A stretch of DNA of 64,000 nucleotides from Tessaracoccus lapidicaptus. Lineage in GTDB: Bacteria; Actinomycetota; Actinomycetes; Propionibacteriales; Propionibacteriaceae. A program made the translations under genes and the position numbers. Numbering within the stretch: the stretch's first letter is position 1; each line of letters starts with the position of its first letter. The notes beneath the pieces were generated by a model, which was given only the letters and a program-made list of their open reading frames with translations, made no database searches and was not told where the DNA came from. Below are positions 18,311 through 25,336 of the stretch, piece after piece. The stretch is from contig NZ_MBQD01000020.1 in NCBI RefSeq assembly GCF_001693815.1, forward strand, positions 186,001 to 250,000, in the 5' to 3' direction.

Positions 18311-20500
18311 TCAGAGTGGGTAGGAGAGGAACGAGGTGGGGGTCTCGCGCGTCCCGCGGGTCGCGGCTGGCTCGGCGTCGACCTCGTCGGTCTCCCCGGG
18401 CTCATCGGCGACGGCGTAGGCGGGCTCGTCACTCCACCCGTCGAGCTCCCGGACCGGTGGGGCCGCGAGCTCGCGCAGCCGGCGCACCCGCTCGTCGCTC
18501 AGCGACCGCGTCACGACGCCCTCGGCGTCCGGCGGCGGCACATCGACGATGAGCGGCCCGTTGCCGTTGGCGCGCGTCCACGGACCCGTCCAGCTCTGCC
18601 CCTTGCGGAACAGGGTGCCCTTGACGGTCGCGGTCACCTGGTAGCGGTAGAACGGCAGCATCTCCGGATCCCCCGAGAACACCGTCCAGCTGCGGTCCAG
18701 GTCGAGGTCGTCGAAGCCCCAGCGGAACCTGACCGGCGGCATGCCGAGTGGCTCGTAGTTCTCGTCCGTGGCCTCCATCACCACCTCGACGGTCTGCGAC
18801 TTGTCCTCGAGCATGACGCCCAGGCCGATGGGACCCACCGCGATGCGCCCGGCGTTGTCGGCCCGCACCTCGAGCGTCGTGTCGTTGAGCAGCGTCCCGT
18901 TGGGCTCGGGGTCGAGGTCGATGACGTTGCGTTCGATCTGGACGCGGTGGTACGGATCGAGCGTCTCGCTCTGCGGCTCGGCGAGGTGCACCTTGCGCTT
19001 GACGTAGGTCATGTCCGGCGTCCACTCGGCCGGCGCGTTGCTGACGTCGCCGGCGACCTTCTTGGCGGTCTGGAACTTCCACGTCGGGTCGTTGCCGTCA
19101 CCGCCGGTGAAGCTGTGGCCCTGCCAGTTGAGCTCGCCAGTGGTGTTCGGGTAGCCGATCTGGACCGACAGGAACTGCACCGTCTTGTCGTCCCAGCTCG
19201 CGACGGGACGCACGACGCGCGCCAGGCGCTGCGGCCAGTCGTCGAGGTAGACGGTGAGGAAGTACTTGCGCTCCGCCTCGGGATCGGCCTTGATCTCGTC
19301 GGCCATGCCCGCCAGCGAGCTGGAGACCGTGTGGTCCTGCAGATAGGCGAACTGGCGGGTCTCCTCGTAGTGCAGGTCGAGGTGCGTCTCGTCGCGGCGG
19401 TACTTGAGCGACAGCCCCACACCCCAGGGCGAGAAGAACGAGCTGCCCGACGACGCCTGCGCGGCCTCCACCTGGGGCTGCGGCGGGTCGAAGATGACCT
19501 TCTGCGCCATCTCCATGAACTTGTTGAACACCAGCTCCGAGCGCTCGTCCATCCGGCGGGCGATCTCGTCGGCGCCCGGCAGCGTGGTGTCGACCTTGAC
19601 GTCGACCTTGATGGTGCCGGACTTGCGCATGTTGTTGAACTCGGCCTGCGCGTCGACCTTGGCCCACAGGTAGCGCCCGGACGCCGCGGCCGAGAAGTGC
19701 GTGAAGATCGAGTCCCAGTTGCCGTCGATCTTGATGGTGCACACCGGGGACCAGACCTTGAGCTTGAAGTTCTGGATGACGATGAGCGGGCTGGCGGTGC
19801 CGTGGAAGGCCGCCCACGCGATCGCGGCCGGGTACTTGCCCAGCAGGCCGGAGAAGGCGTGCGTGCCGGTGGGATCGATCGAGCCGCTTCCCTGGCCCTG
19901 CATCATGCAGTACCACGGGTCGAGGTTGTTGTCGGTGGCGCCGGGCTCCGGGTCGCGTGTGAGGGCGCGGCTGCGCGGCATGCCGACGGTGCGGAATCCG
20001 CGCGTGACGCCGCGCGTGTTCTGGTCCGCGACCGGGAAGCCCTGCGCGGTCGGCGACATGTTGGACACCGACGTCGTGGTCTGGGCGATGATGGCCGGCC
20101 GGAACATCGGCGGCTTGCGTGCGGCCTTGATGCCCCAGAACACGTCCTCCGAGCCGCTGAACCGCGCCGTGATGTCCGCCTCCGCCTGGCGCCTGGTCTG
20201 TTCGGGGAGCGCGCCTGTGACGGAGAAGGTGAGCATGCCGCCCGCGACGTCCCCGCCGCCGCCGATGACGCCCTCGCCGCCGGTCCCGGCGAACCGCACG
20301 AGGTTGAACAGGTAGTCGCCCTTGTCGGGGCCCTGTTTGCGGGCCATCCGGATGCGGTTGGGGATGTAGTAGAACACCGGCGCCTCGCCCTGGGCGATCA
20401 GCTCGCGGTTGTTGACGTCGGGCAGGTAGAGCACGTCGTACCCGTCCTTGGTGATCGGTTGGGTGCCGCCGGCGTAGGTGGGACCCATTGCCTGGACCAT
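18311..20500 (-). CDS. Large unrecognised protein, fifth gene of caspase-CHAT locus
   Basis: 729 residues, not recognised. It opens with TKDGYDVLYLPDVNNRELI and APVFYYIPNRIRMAR, followed by a Gly-rich stretch (EGVIGGGGDVAGG) near residue 85. A charged amphipathic middle (about 310-440) contains DEIARRMDERSELVFNKFME. A beta-rich C-terminal half ends in an acidic tail. There is no signal peptide or obvious transmembrane helix. The ATG at 20500 has GAAAGGCG 6-8 nt upstream. A copy of the locus-specific promoter motif lies 60 bp upstream, so this gene and the two after it may be expressed separately from the first four. Confidence 0.75.
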   Translation of the reverse strand: MVQAMGPTYAGGTQPITKDGYDVLYLPDVNNRELIAQGEAPVFYYIPNRIRMARKQGPDKGDYLFNLVRFAGTGGEGVIGGGGDVAGGMLTFSVTGALPEQTRRQAEADITARFSGSEDVFWGIKAARKPPMFRPAIIAQTTTSVSNMSPTAQGFPVADQNTRGVTRGFRTVGMPRSRALTRDPEPGATDNNLDPWYCMMQGQGSGSIDPTGTHAFSGLLGKYPAAIAWAAFHGTASPLIVIQNFKLKVWSPVCTIKIDGNWDSIFTHFSAAASGRYLWAKVDAQAEFNNMRKSGTIKVDVKVDTTLPGADEIARRMDERSELVFNKFMEMAQKVIFDPPQPQVEAAQASSGSSFFSPWGVGLSLKYRRDETHLDLHYEETRQFAYLQDHTVSSSLAGMADEIKADPEAERKYFLTVYLDDWPQRLARVVRPVASWDDKTVQFLSVQIGYPNTTGELNWQGHSFTGGDGNDPTWKFQTAKKVAGDVSNAPAEWTPDMTYVKRKVHLAEPQSETLDPYHRVQIERNVIDLDPEPNGTLLNDTTLEVRADNAGRIAVGPIGLGVMLEDKSQTVEVVMEATDENYEPLGMPPVRFRWGFDDLDLDRSWTVFSGDPEMLPFYRYQVTATVKGTLFRKGQSWTGPWTRANGNGPLIVDVPPPDAEGVVTRSLSDERVRRLRELAAPPVRELDGWSDEPAYAVADEPGETDEVDAEPAATRGTRETPTSFLSYPL

Positions 20501-20605
20501 GGTTGCGCCTTTCGGTGGAGGGGTCGGATGCGCCGATGCGCACTGCACCGTCACGCCCCTCAGGAGCCCGGCACCGGCCGCCTGATACGTCAGACGCGCA
20601 CCCCG
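20501..20605 (-). promoter_or_regulatory. Internal leader region of the caspase-CHAT locus
   Basis: 105-bp gap between the CHAT gene and the 729-residue protein gene. It contains the second ECF-type motif (20561-20588) and a short palindrome TGCGC-CGAT-GCGCA at 20529-20542 that would lie in the leader RNA. Confidence 0.5.
20561..20588 (-). promoter_or_regulatory. ECF-type promoter motif, internal copy
   Basis: On the minus strand GTATCAGG, 11 nt, GGGCTCCTG. The two blocks and their 11-nt spacing are identical to the copy upstream of the operon's first gene. Taken as -35 (GTATCA) and -10 (CTCCTG), the spacer is 16 bp, as expected for a sigma factor promoter. It is likely recognised by the sigma factor encoded in the locus (inference). 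Confidence 0.6.
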
Positions 20606-23020
20606 TCAGACGGTCGCCCGCCAGGGGGCGCCGAAGCACACGAACGCGCCCGCGGACGGATCGTCGACGGTGGCGCGGGCCAGCGCCGTCGCGGCGTCCG
20701 CCCCTCCGCACAGCTCGGCGTGGTAGCGACCCATGACCTCGGCCGCGAGCCGGTCACCGACCGGCGCCACGGGGGCGACGACGCAGCCCACGCCCGCCGA
20801 CAACAGCGTGGCCGTCAGCCCCAGCGGCTGGTCCCCGGGACGGTGCGTGGCCCGGCCCACCTCGCAGGCGGACAGCACGACGTGCCCGGCGCGCACCGGG
20901 ACTCCCTCGAGTTCGTGCGCGAAGACCGGCCCGTCTGCCAGCAGCAGACTCGAGAACTGCGGGTTGTCGCCGCGATGCTCCCCATGGGCCGCGACGTGCA
21001 CGAGGTCGTCGGCGGCGAGGGCGGCGGCCAGGGTCGGGCTGCCCACCAGGGGCCAGCAGCCCGAGATCGCGTCGGCCTCGTCGGCGGCGAACGGCAATCC
21101 CGGACCGGTCAGGACGCTGACCCGGGGCCGGTGCGCAACGCGGCCGGCGGTGGCCCAGCTGGAGGCCGTCGGGGCGACGGTGACGGCCCGGCCGCGCAGG
21201 GAGGGCAGGGCGCCCCACGCGACACCTGACAGCACCCGGGTCGGGACGATGACCAGGTGCCCGGGGAGGTCGGCGAGCGGGTCGGCCACCACCGCCCCGA
21301 GCTCAGCGAGCCGCGCCGCGAGCGACGCCGCGACGACGGCGGTCAGCGGATGCGCCGGATGGAGCGTCGCCCGGGCGGTCAGGTCGGCGCGCGTGGCGTC
21401 GACGAGCTCGGAGATCTCGGCGGCGGCGCCCAGCCTCACCGTGCGATGTCGCCGGCCCAGCACCACCGCCACCACGTCCTCGCCCGAGCGCACCGTCACG
21501 ACCAGGCTGGCATCCGCGGCCGCCGCGGCCGCGGCGAGCGCCGCCGGCGCGACGGTCTCCACCGACGGCGGCAGCTCCGTCGTGGCGCCCCACGTGAGAC
21601 CCCGCAGCTCCCGCTCGGCCGCCACGATGCGCCGCGAGCATTCGGCCGCGTCGGGCAGGTCGGGCCGGAACTCGGCGCGGAGCCGGCGCAGCCGGGTCGC
21701 CGTCTCAGCGGTCCGGGGATCCGCCGTGGGCCCGACCCGGGCCACGGGCCGGGTCGCGGCCCGCCACCGCTCGGCGGTCTCGACGACGGCGGCCTGACCC
21801 AGGTCCGCGGCCAACTGCAGGTCCAGGGCGGCCGCGGCCTCCCCGTGCACGGCGGTGGCGGTGCGCAGGTCCAGGCTCGCCAGCCCCAGCTGGGCGCGCA
21901 CGAGCGTGGTGGACGCGCGGCGCAGCAGGCGGCGGGCCCCCGCGCGGTCCCCGTCGCGCACCGAGTCCGTGGCGAGGGCGACCAGGGCCGCCATCCGCAG
22001 CGACACCACGGGGGACCTGGCCAGCCACGCGACCTCGCGGCGAAGCTCCGCGCGGTCCTGCGGCGGCCCGGGGGCCAGGAGCTCGGCGGCCGCCGCCTGT
22101 GCGGCGACGAGCCGGTCGCCCGCCATCGCCGCGGCACGCCGCAGGCCGTGCGCGGTCGCGCGGCGGGGCCGGGCCCGCAGCTGCGCCAGCAGTGCGCGGC
22201 GATGCCACGCGGGCTCCCTGCGGCGGGCGAACACCCGGGCCGCGGCCCGTGCGTAGCCGAGGGCGTCGTCGGCCCGGCCCAGCAGCAGGGCGGAGCGGGC
22301 GAGGTCGAGGTCGATCTCCGCGGCGTCCCGGGCCGACGGCGCATCCGCCCTGGCCGCCAGCAGCAGCTCGTGCGCCTCCGCCACGAGGCCCGCCTCCAGC
22401 AGGGCTCGCGCCCGGTCGTGCCGGGCGACCGACCGGTCGATCGCGACGCCGCCGCTGTCCGCGTCGTGCATGTCGCGCAGCGCGGCGGGCAGGTCGCCGC
22501 GGAGGAACTCGACCCAGCCGAGGTTGTGCCGGGCCATCGCGGCGAGCATCGGCTGGTCCAGCTCGTCGGCGAGGGCGGCGGCCCGGGCGAGGTCGGCCGC
22601 GGCGTCGTCGAAGCGGTGCAGCTCGGACGTCAGCGTTCCGCGGTTGAGGTGCAGCCGCATCCGGTCCGCGGGCGGCAGCCGGCCCGGGTCGATGCGGCAG
22701 AGCACGCGCCAGGCGCCGGACTGGTCACCGGCCCGGGCGCGGACGAGCCCGTGCTGGACCTCGGCAGCGGCGGCGACCGGGGCGAGGCCGGCTGCCTCCG
22801 CCGCCTGCGCGATCGTCGTCAGCTCCGCGCCTGCGGCACCAGCGCCGTCCTCCTCGAACAGCAGCCACGCCAGCGAGATCCGGATCCGCAGCGCCAGCTC
22901 CGCGTCGCCCGGGTCGCAGGTGTCGGCCGCCCGCAACAGGCGCGCGCGGGCCTCCGCCGGGCGATGCTCCGCGAGCAGCCCCCGCGCCTCGTCGTACAGG
23001 TCCTGCGCGGAGTGGTGCAC
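20606..23020 (-). CDS. TPR-CHAT protease
   Basis: 804 residues. The first ~600 residues are alpha-helical tetratricopeptide-like repeats (for example LARAAALADELDQPMLAAMARHNLGWVEFLRGD). The C-terminal ~200 residues form a CHAT domain, a caspase-related cysteine protease fold. Its probable dyad is His679 in HVAAHGEHRG and Cys719 in VVLSACEVG, and both motifs are intact. The GTG start at 23020 directly follows the TAG stop of the preceding gene. Known TPR-CHAT proteins are triggered proteases in bacterial immunity, such as gasdermin activators and the Craspase peptidase. The trigger and target here are unknown. The second protease of the locus is the downstream caspase. Confidence 0.9.
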   Translation of the reverse strand: MHHSAQDLYDEARGLLAEHRPAEARARLLRAADTCDPGDAELALRIRISLAWLLFEEDGAGAAGAELTTIAQAAEAAGLAPVAAAAEVQHGLVRARAGDQSGAWRVLCRIDPGRLPPADRMRLHLNRGTLTSELHRFDDAAADLARAAALADELDQPMLAAMARHNLGWVEFLRGDLPAALRDMHDADSGGVAIDRSVARHDRARALLEAGLVAEAHELLLAARADAPSARDAAEIDLDLARSALLLGRADDALGYARAAARVFARRREPAWHRRALLAQLRARPRRATAHGLRRAAAMAGDRLVAAQAAAAELLAPGPPQDRAELRREVAWLARSPVVSLRMAALVALATDSVRDGDRAGARRLLRRASTTLVRAQLGLASLDLRTATAVHGEAAAALDLQLAADLGQAAVVETAERWRAATRPVARVGPTADPRTAETATRLRRLRAEFRPDLPDAAECSRRIVAAERELRGLTWGATTELPPSVETVAPAALAAAAAAADASLVVTVRSGEDVVAVVLGRRHRTVRLGAAAEISELVDATRADLTARATLHPAHPLTAVVAASLAARLAELGAVVADPLADLPGHLVIVPTRVLSGVAWGALPSLRGRAVTVAPTASSWATAGRVAHRPRVSVLTGPGLPFAADEADAISGCWPLVGSPTLAAALAADDLVHVAAHGEHRGDNPQFSSLLLADGPVFAHELEGVPVRAGHVVLSACEVGRATHRPGDQPLGLTATLLSAGVGCVVAPVAPVGDRLAAEVMGRYHAELCGGADAATALARATVDDPSAGAFVCFGAPWRATV

Positions 23021-23497
23021 CTACACCTCGATCGACGGCGTGATGACGGGGCGGTCGCCCTCGCGGGGCGGCCGGATGAGGAAGCGGACGGGGCCGTGGG
23101 GGATGCGGGGCCAGGACAGCCGGCCGGTCGCGTCGGAGACCTGCACTTCCGGCTCCGGTCCGGCGTGGGCCTCGACGGTCACGCCACCGCCCGTCACCCA
23201 GCCGTCGACGCGGACCCCGCCGTCGACCTCGGTCAGGACGAGCATGAGGCTGAGTCCCGAGGCAGTGAAGGTCACGGTGTCGGCCGTCATGGGACGGCCC
23301 CCGCGAACCCCGGCGAGGACGCCGCCCTCGAGGGTCGCGAGCTCCGCGCTCATCAGGTCGAGGGAGATGGCGAACAGGAGCCGCTCGACGAGGCCGGTTG
23401 GCGGCGCGTCGAAGCGGTCCTGCGCCTCGGCCAGTGCGGTGAGCAGTCGGGTGTCGCCCCCGTCGAGGGGGAGGCGGGCGTCGTCGTCGAGGGTCAT
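23021..23497 (-). CDS. Small protein coupled to ECF sigma factor and CHAT
   Basis: 158 residues, not recognised as a named family. The N-terminal part is helical (TRLLTALAEAQDRFD, LVERLLFAISLDLMSAEL). The C-terminal 90 residues read as a small beta-sandwich (VTFTASGLSLMLVLTEVDG to RIPHGPVRFLIRPP). There is no membrane segment, so it does not look like a classical membrane anti-sigma factor. The ATG overlaps the sigma gene stop as ATGA, and its own stop abuts the CHAT start. This position between regulator and protease suggests it controls one of them, which is inference from gene order only. Confidence 0.75.
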   Translation of the reverse strand: MTLDDDARLPLDGGDTRLLTALAEAQDRFDAPPTGLVERLLFAISLDLMSAELATLEGGVLAGVRGGRPMTADTVTFTASGLSLMLVLTEVDGGVRVDGWVTGGGVTVEAHAGPEPEVQVSDATGRLSWPRIPHGPVRFLIRPPREGDRPVITPSIEV

Positions 23498-24057
23498 GTG
23501 GTGCTCCAGGTGGGATCGGTGGCCAGGGCGCGACGCAGCGCCGCCAGGCAGCGGCCCCGGGTGGGGCCGATGGAGCCGACGGGCATGCCGAGCGCCGTGG
23601 AGATGGTGGCGTAGTCGGGTGTCGAGGCGTAGGCGATGACGCGCAGCAGCGCCTGACACCGGGGGCTCAAGGTGGCGACGTGGCGCCAGAGGCGCCTGCC
23701 CTCGTCGGAGGCCTCCGCGACCTCGGCGGGACCCGGCCGTGGATCGGCGACGGCGTCGGCCAGCTCCGCCGTGCGTGGGCGCCGCGCGGTCCGCCACGCC
23801 GTCCGGCGCGTCGTCGTGATCAGCCAGGCGAACACGGCCCGCGGCTCGGCCACGGAGTCGGTGTGCCGCACGAGGGCGATCCACACGGTCTGGAGGGCAT
23901 CCTCCGCCTCCTGGTGGTCGAGGCCGGCCGACCGGGCGATCGCCCACAGCGGGGGAGTCACGAGGGCGACGAGCTCGGCCAGCCGGCCGGCATCGCCATC
24001 GCGGTACGCGCGGAAGGCGTCCTCGGCCCGCCGCGAGAGCGGGACCGGGTCCGTCAC
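23494..24057 (-). CDS. ECF-type RNA polymerase sigma factor
   Basis: 187 residues. Region 2 is visible at about residues 28-95 (HQEAEDALQTVWIALVRH, then FAWLITTTRRTAWR). Region 4 spans about 125-180 (LSPRCQALLRVIAYA, then GMPVGSIGPTRGRCLAALRRAL), the helix-turn-helix that reads the -35 element. Region 3 is absent, as expected for an ECF factor. It starts with GTG in a GTGA overlap with the repeat-peptide gene and overlaps the next gene by ATGA. Two matching promoter-like motifs in the same locus suggest autoregulation. Confidence 0.92.
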   Translation of the reverse strand: MTDPVPLSRRAEDAFRAYRDGDAGRLAELVALVTPPLWAIARSAGLDHQEAEDALQTVWIALVRHTDSVAEPRAVFAWLITTTRRTAWRTARRPRTAELADAVADPRPGPAEVAEASDEGRRLWRHVATLSPRCQALLRVIAYASTPDYATISTALGMPVGSIGPTRGRCLAALRRALATDPTWSTT

Positions 24058-24239
24058 GGGGCCCTGCCCACCGTCGCCGACACCCGGGGCCGCCGCCGGC
24101 CGTAGTAGGGGAGGGGGACGTAGTACGGCAGGGGGACGTAGTACGGCAGCGGCACGTAGTACGGCAGCGGGGTGGCGAACGACGCGCGCGGCATCGGCCG
24201 GCTCAGGCGCCGGGGGGTGGCGGGTGACGACGGTGACAT
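24054..24239 (-). CDS. Pro/Tyr-repeat peptide, first gene of caspase-CHAT locus
   Basis: 61 residues: a basic N-terminus (ATPRRLSRPMPRASF), then four tandem hexapeptides PLPYYV/G at residues 24-47, then a basic tail (GRRRPRVSATVGRAP). The ATG at 24239 has GGAGGTG 5-6 nt upstream, and the gene overlaps the sigma gene by GTGA, so it is real and coupled. An upstream ATG at 24275 would start inside the leader inverted repeat. No family recognised. The small size, exact repeats and position before sigma and protease genes make it a candidate protease substrate or signal. It could also simply be a leader peptide. Confidence 0.7.
   Translation of the reverse strand: MSPSSPATPRRLSRPMPRASFATPLPYYVPLPYYVPLPYYVPLPYYGRRRPRVSATVGRAP
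24099..24170 (-). repeat. Four 18-bp repeats encoding PLPYYV
   Basis: Tandem 18-bp units within the small first gene of the locus, each giving Pro-Leu-Pro-Tyr-Tyr and Val (Gly in the last). Confidence 0.9.
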
Positions 24240-24249
24240 GGGGACACCT

Positions 24250-24278
24250 CCGGTGGGGTGATCAGGGCACTTCACCGG
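24250..24278. promoter_or_regulatory. Inverted repeat in leader of caspase-CHAT locus
   Basis: CCGGTGGGGTG, 7 nt, CACTTCACCGG; the arms pair at 9 of 11 positions. It lies between the ECF-type motif and the first start codon, so it could be an operator or an RNA hairpin close to the ribosome binding site. Confidence 0.45.
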
Positions 24279-24279
24279 A

Positions 24280-24307
24280 CAGGAGCCCGCGCCGGTGGTC
24301 CTGATAC
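24280..24307 (-). promoter_or_regulatory. ECF-type promoter motif, operon start
   Basis: On the minus strand GTATCAGG, 11 nt, GGGCTCCTG, 40 bp before the first ATG of the locus. The same blocks with the same spacing occur at 20561-20588. The repeated, spaced match is the evidence; recognition by the local sigma factor is inference. Confidence 0.6.
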
Positions 24308-24365
24308 ACCCCGCATCCTGCCGTGTCGGTCGGGTCCCCGCGACGGCGCCCCGGGGGTCGGCGCG

Positions 24366-24974
24366 TCAGAGCGCGGCGATTGAGTTGTGCCACGCCCCGA
24401 TTGCGTCGGGCTCACCGTGGAGGCGCACGTCGGCGTCGCGGCCGCTGAGGTGCAGCAGCAGCTCCGACGGGAGTCCGGACACCGTCACCGGCCGGGTGCC
24501 CTGTCCCATGGCCACCTCCGCGCCGGTGTCGCTGCGGCGCAGGATCGCCCGGCTGCCGGCCGCCAGCTGGGTGCGGCGCGCGAGCGCCTTCGCGATAGGC
24601 CACAGCTCCTGCTGCTCGGCGGCCGTCAGCGTCTGGCTGCGGCCGTTGGCCCGCAGGACGTCCTCGTGGTGGATGAACAGCTCCGAGGTGTTGACGAGCC
24701 GGTCGAGGGGCCGCATGATCCACCCCGGCAGCCGGAGCTCGTCGAGCAGGCCGGTGAAGCCGCGTCGGTGCAGCTCGTCGCGCTGGATCCGCTCGGTCAG
24801 GGCGGCGAACCGGTCCAGACCGATGCCGGGCAGGGCGTCGAGTCGGTGCTCGCGGATGTAAAGGTGCGCGGCCAAGTCCTGCACCCGCCAGTCCCCGGCC
24901 ATCGTCGGGGCGAACGGGCCGAGCTCGGCCATGAGGTCGATGAGTGCGGCGCGCTGGCGCTGGGCGAAGGTCAT
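24366..24974 (-). CDS. TIGR03085-type / mycothiol-dependent maleylpyruvate isomerase-like protein
   Basis: 202 residues of the DinB-like, metal-binding family. The N-terminal helix bundle has the typical [19 protein letters not shown] segment. The [15 protein letters not shown] motif supplies the probable metal-binding His residues. The C-terminal domain is small and beta-rich. Many members use mycothiol, which fits an actinomycete, but the reaction here is unknown. The ATG at 24974 faces hisI, with about 20 bp between the two divergent starts. It bounds the caspase-CHAT locus on this side. Confidence 0.85.
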   Translation of the reverse strand: MTFAQRQRAALIDLMAELGPFAPTMAGDWRVQDLAAHLYIREHRLDALPGIGLDRFAALTERIQRDELHRRGFTGLLDELRLPGWIMRPLDRLVNTSELFIHHEDVLRANGRSQTLTAAEQQELWPIAKALARRTQLAAGSRAILRRSDTGAEVAMGQGTRPVTVSGLPSELLLHLSGRDADVRLHGEPDAIGAWHNSIAAL

Positions 24975-24984
24975 GGCACCAGCT

Positions 24985-24990
24985 TAGGCA
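24985..24990 (+). promoter_or_regulatory. -10-like hexamer, leaderless hisI
   Basis: TAGGCA followed by 7 nt and the ATG at 24998. The whole gap between the divergent genes is about 23 bp, so a long leader is impossible. Confidence 0.35.
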
Positions 24991-24997
24991 CGGCAGA

Positions 24998-25336
24998 ATG
25001 TCCACCATGACAGCCGCCATCAGGTACAACGCCGACGGGCTCGTGCCCGCCGTCGCCCAGGACGCCGACACCGGGGAGGTGCTCATGCTCGCGTGGATGG
25101 ACGCCGAGGCGGTGCGCCGAACGCTGGCCACGCTGCGGGCGACCTACTGGTCGCGCTCGCGGCAGGAGTACTGGGTCAAGGGTGAGACGTCGGGTCACAC
25201 TCAGGAGGTCGTGTCCATGGCGGTCGACTGCGACGGCGACACCCTTCTGCTCACCGTGCGCCAGACCGGCGCCGCCTGCCACACCGGCAACCGCACCTGC
25301 TTCTACACGCCCCTGACCTCGGCGGATCTGGCATGA
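24998..25336 (+). CDS. hisI: Phosphoribosyl-AMP cyclohydrolase HisI
   Basis: Third enzyme of histidine synthesis; opens the adenine ring of PR-AMP. 112 residues from the ATG at 24998, or 109 from the ATG at 25007. The longer start fits the -10 spacing. Metal and active-site motifs are intact: [14 protein letters not shown] and [13 protein letters not shown] with the zinc-binding cysteines. There is no fused HisE domain. It overlaps trpE by ATGA and leads the his/trp transcript, about 20 kb from the other his genes. Confidence 0.95.
   Translation: MSTMTAAIRYNADGLVPAVAQDADTGEVLMLAWMDAEAVRRTLATLRATYWSRSRQEYWVKGETSGHTQEVVSMAVDCDGDTLLLTVRQTGAACHTGNRTCFYTPLTSADLA

Noticed and set aside
24099-24170. 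The 18-bp repeats as iterons or a CRISPR-like array
   Set aside because: They are in frame, translate to PLPYYV with a good start and ribosome binding site, and have no spacers.
14194-24307. Prophage or phage-tail origin of the caspase-CHAT locus
   Set aside because: No integrase, portal, tail or lysis gene, no att-like duplication found, and base composition matches the neighbours. The two large proteins remain unidentified, so this is not fully excluded.
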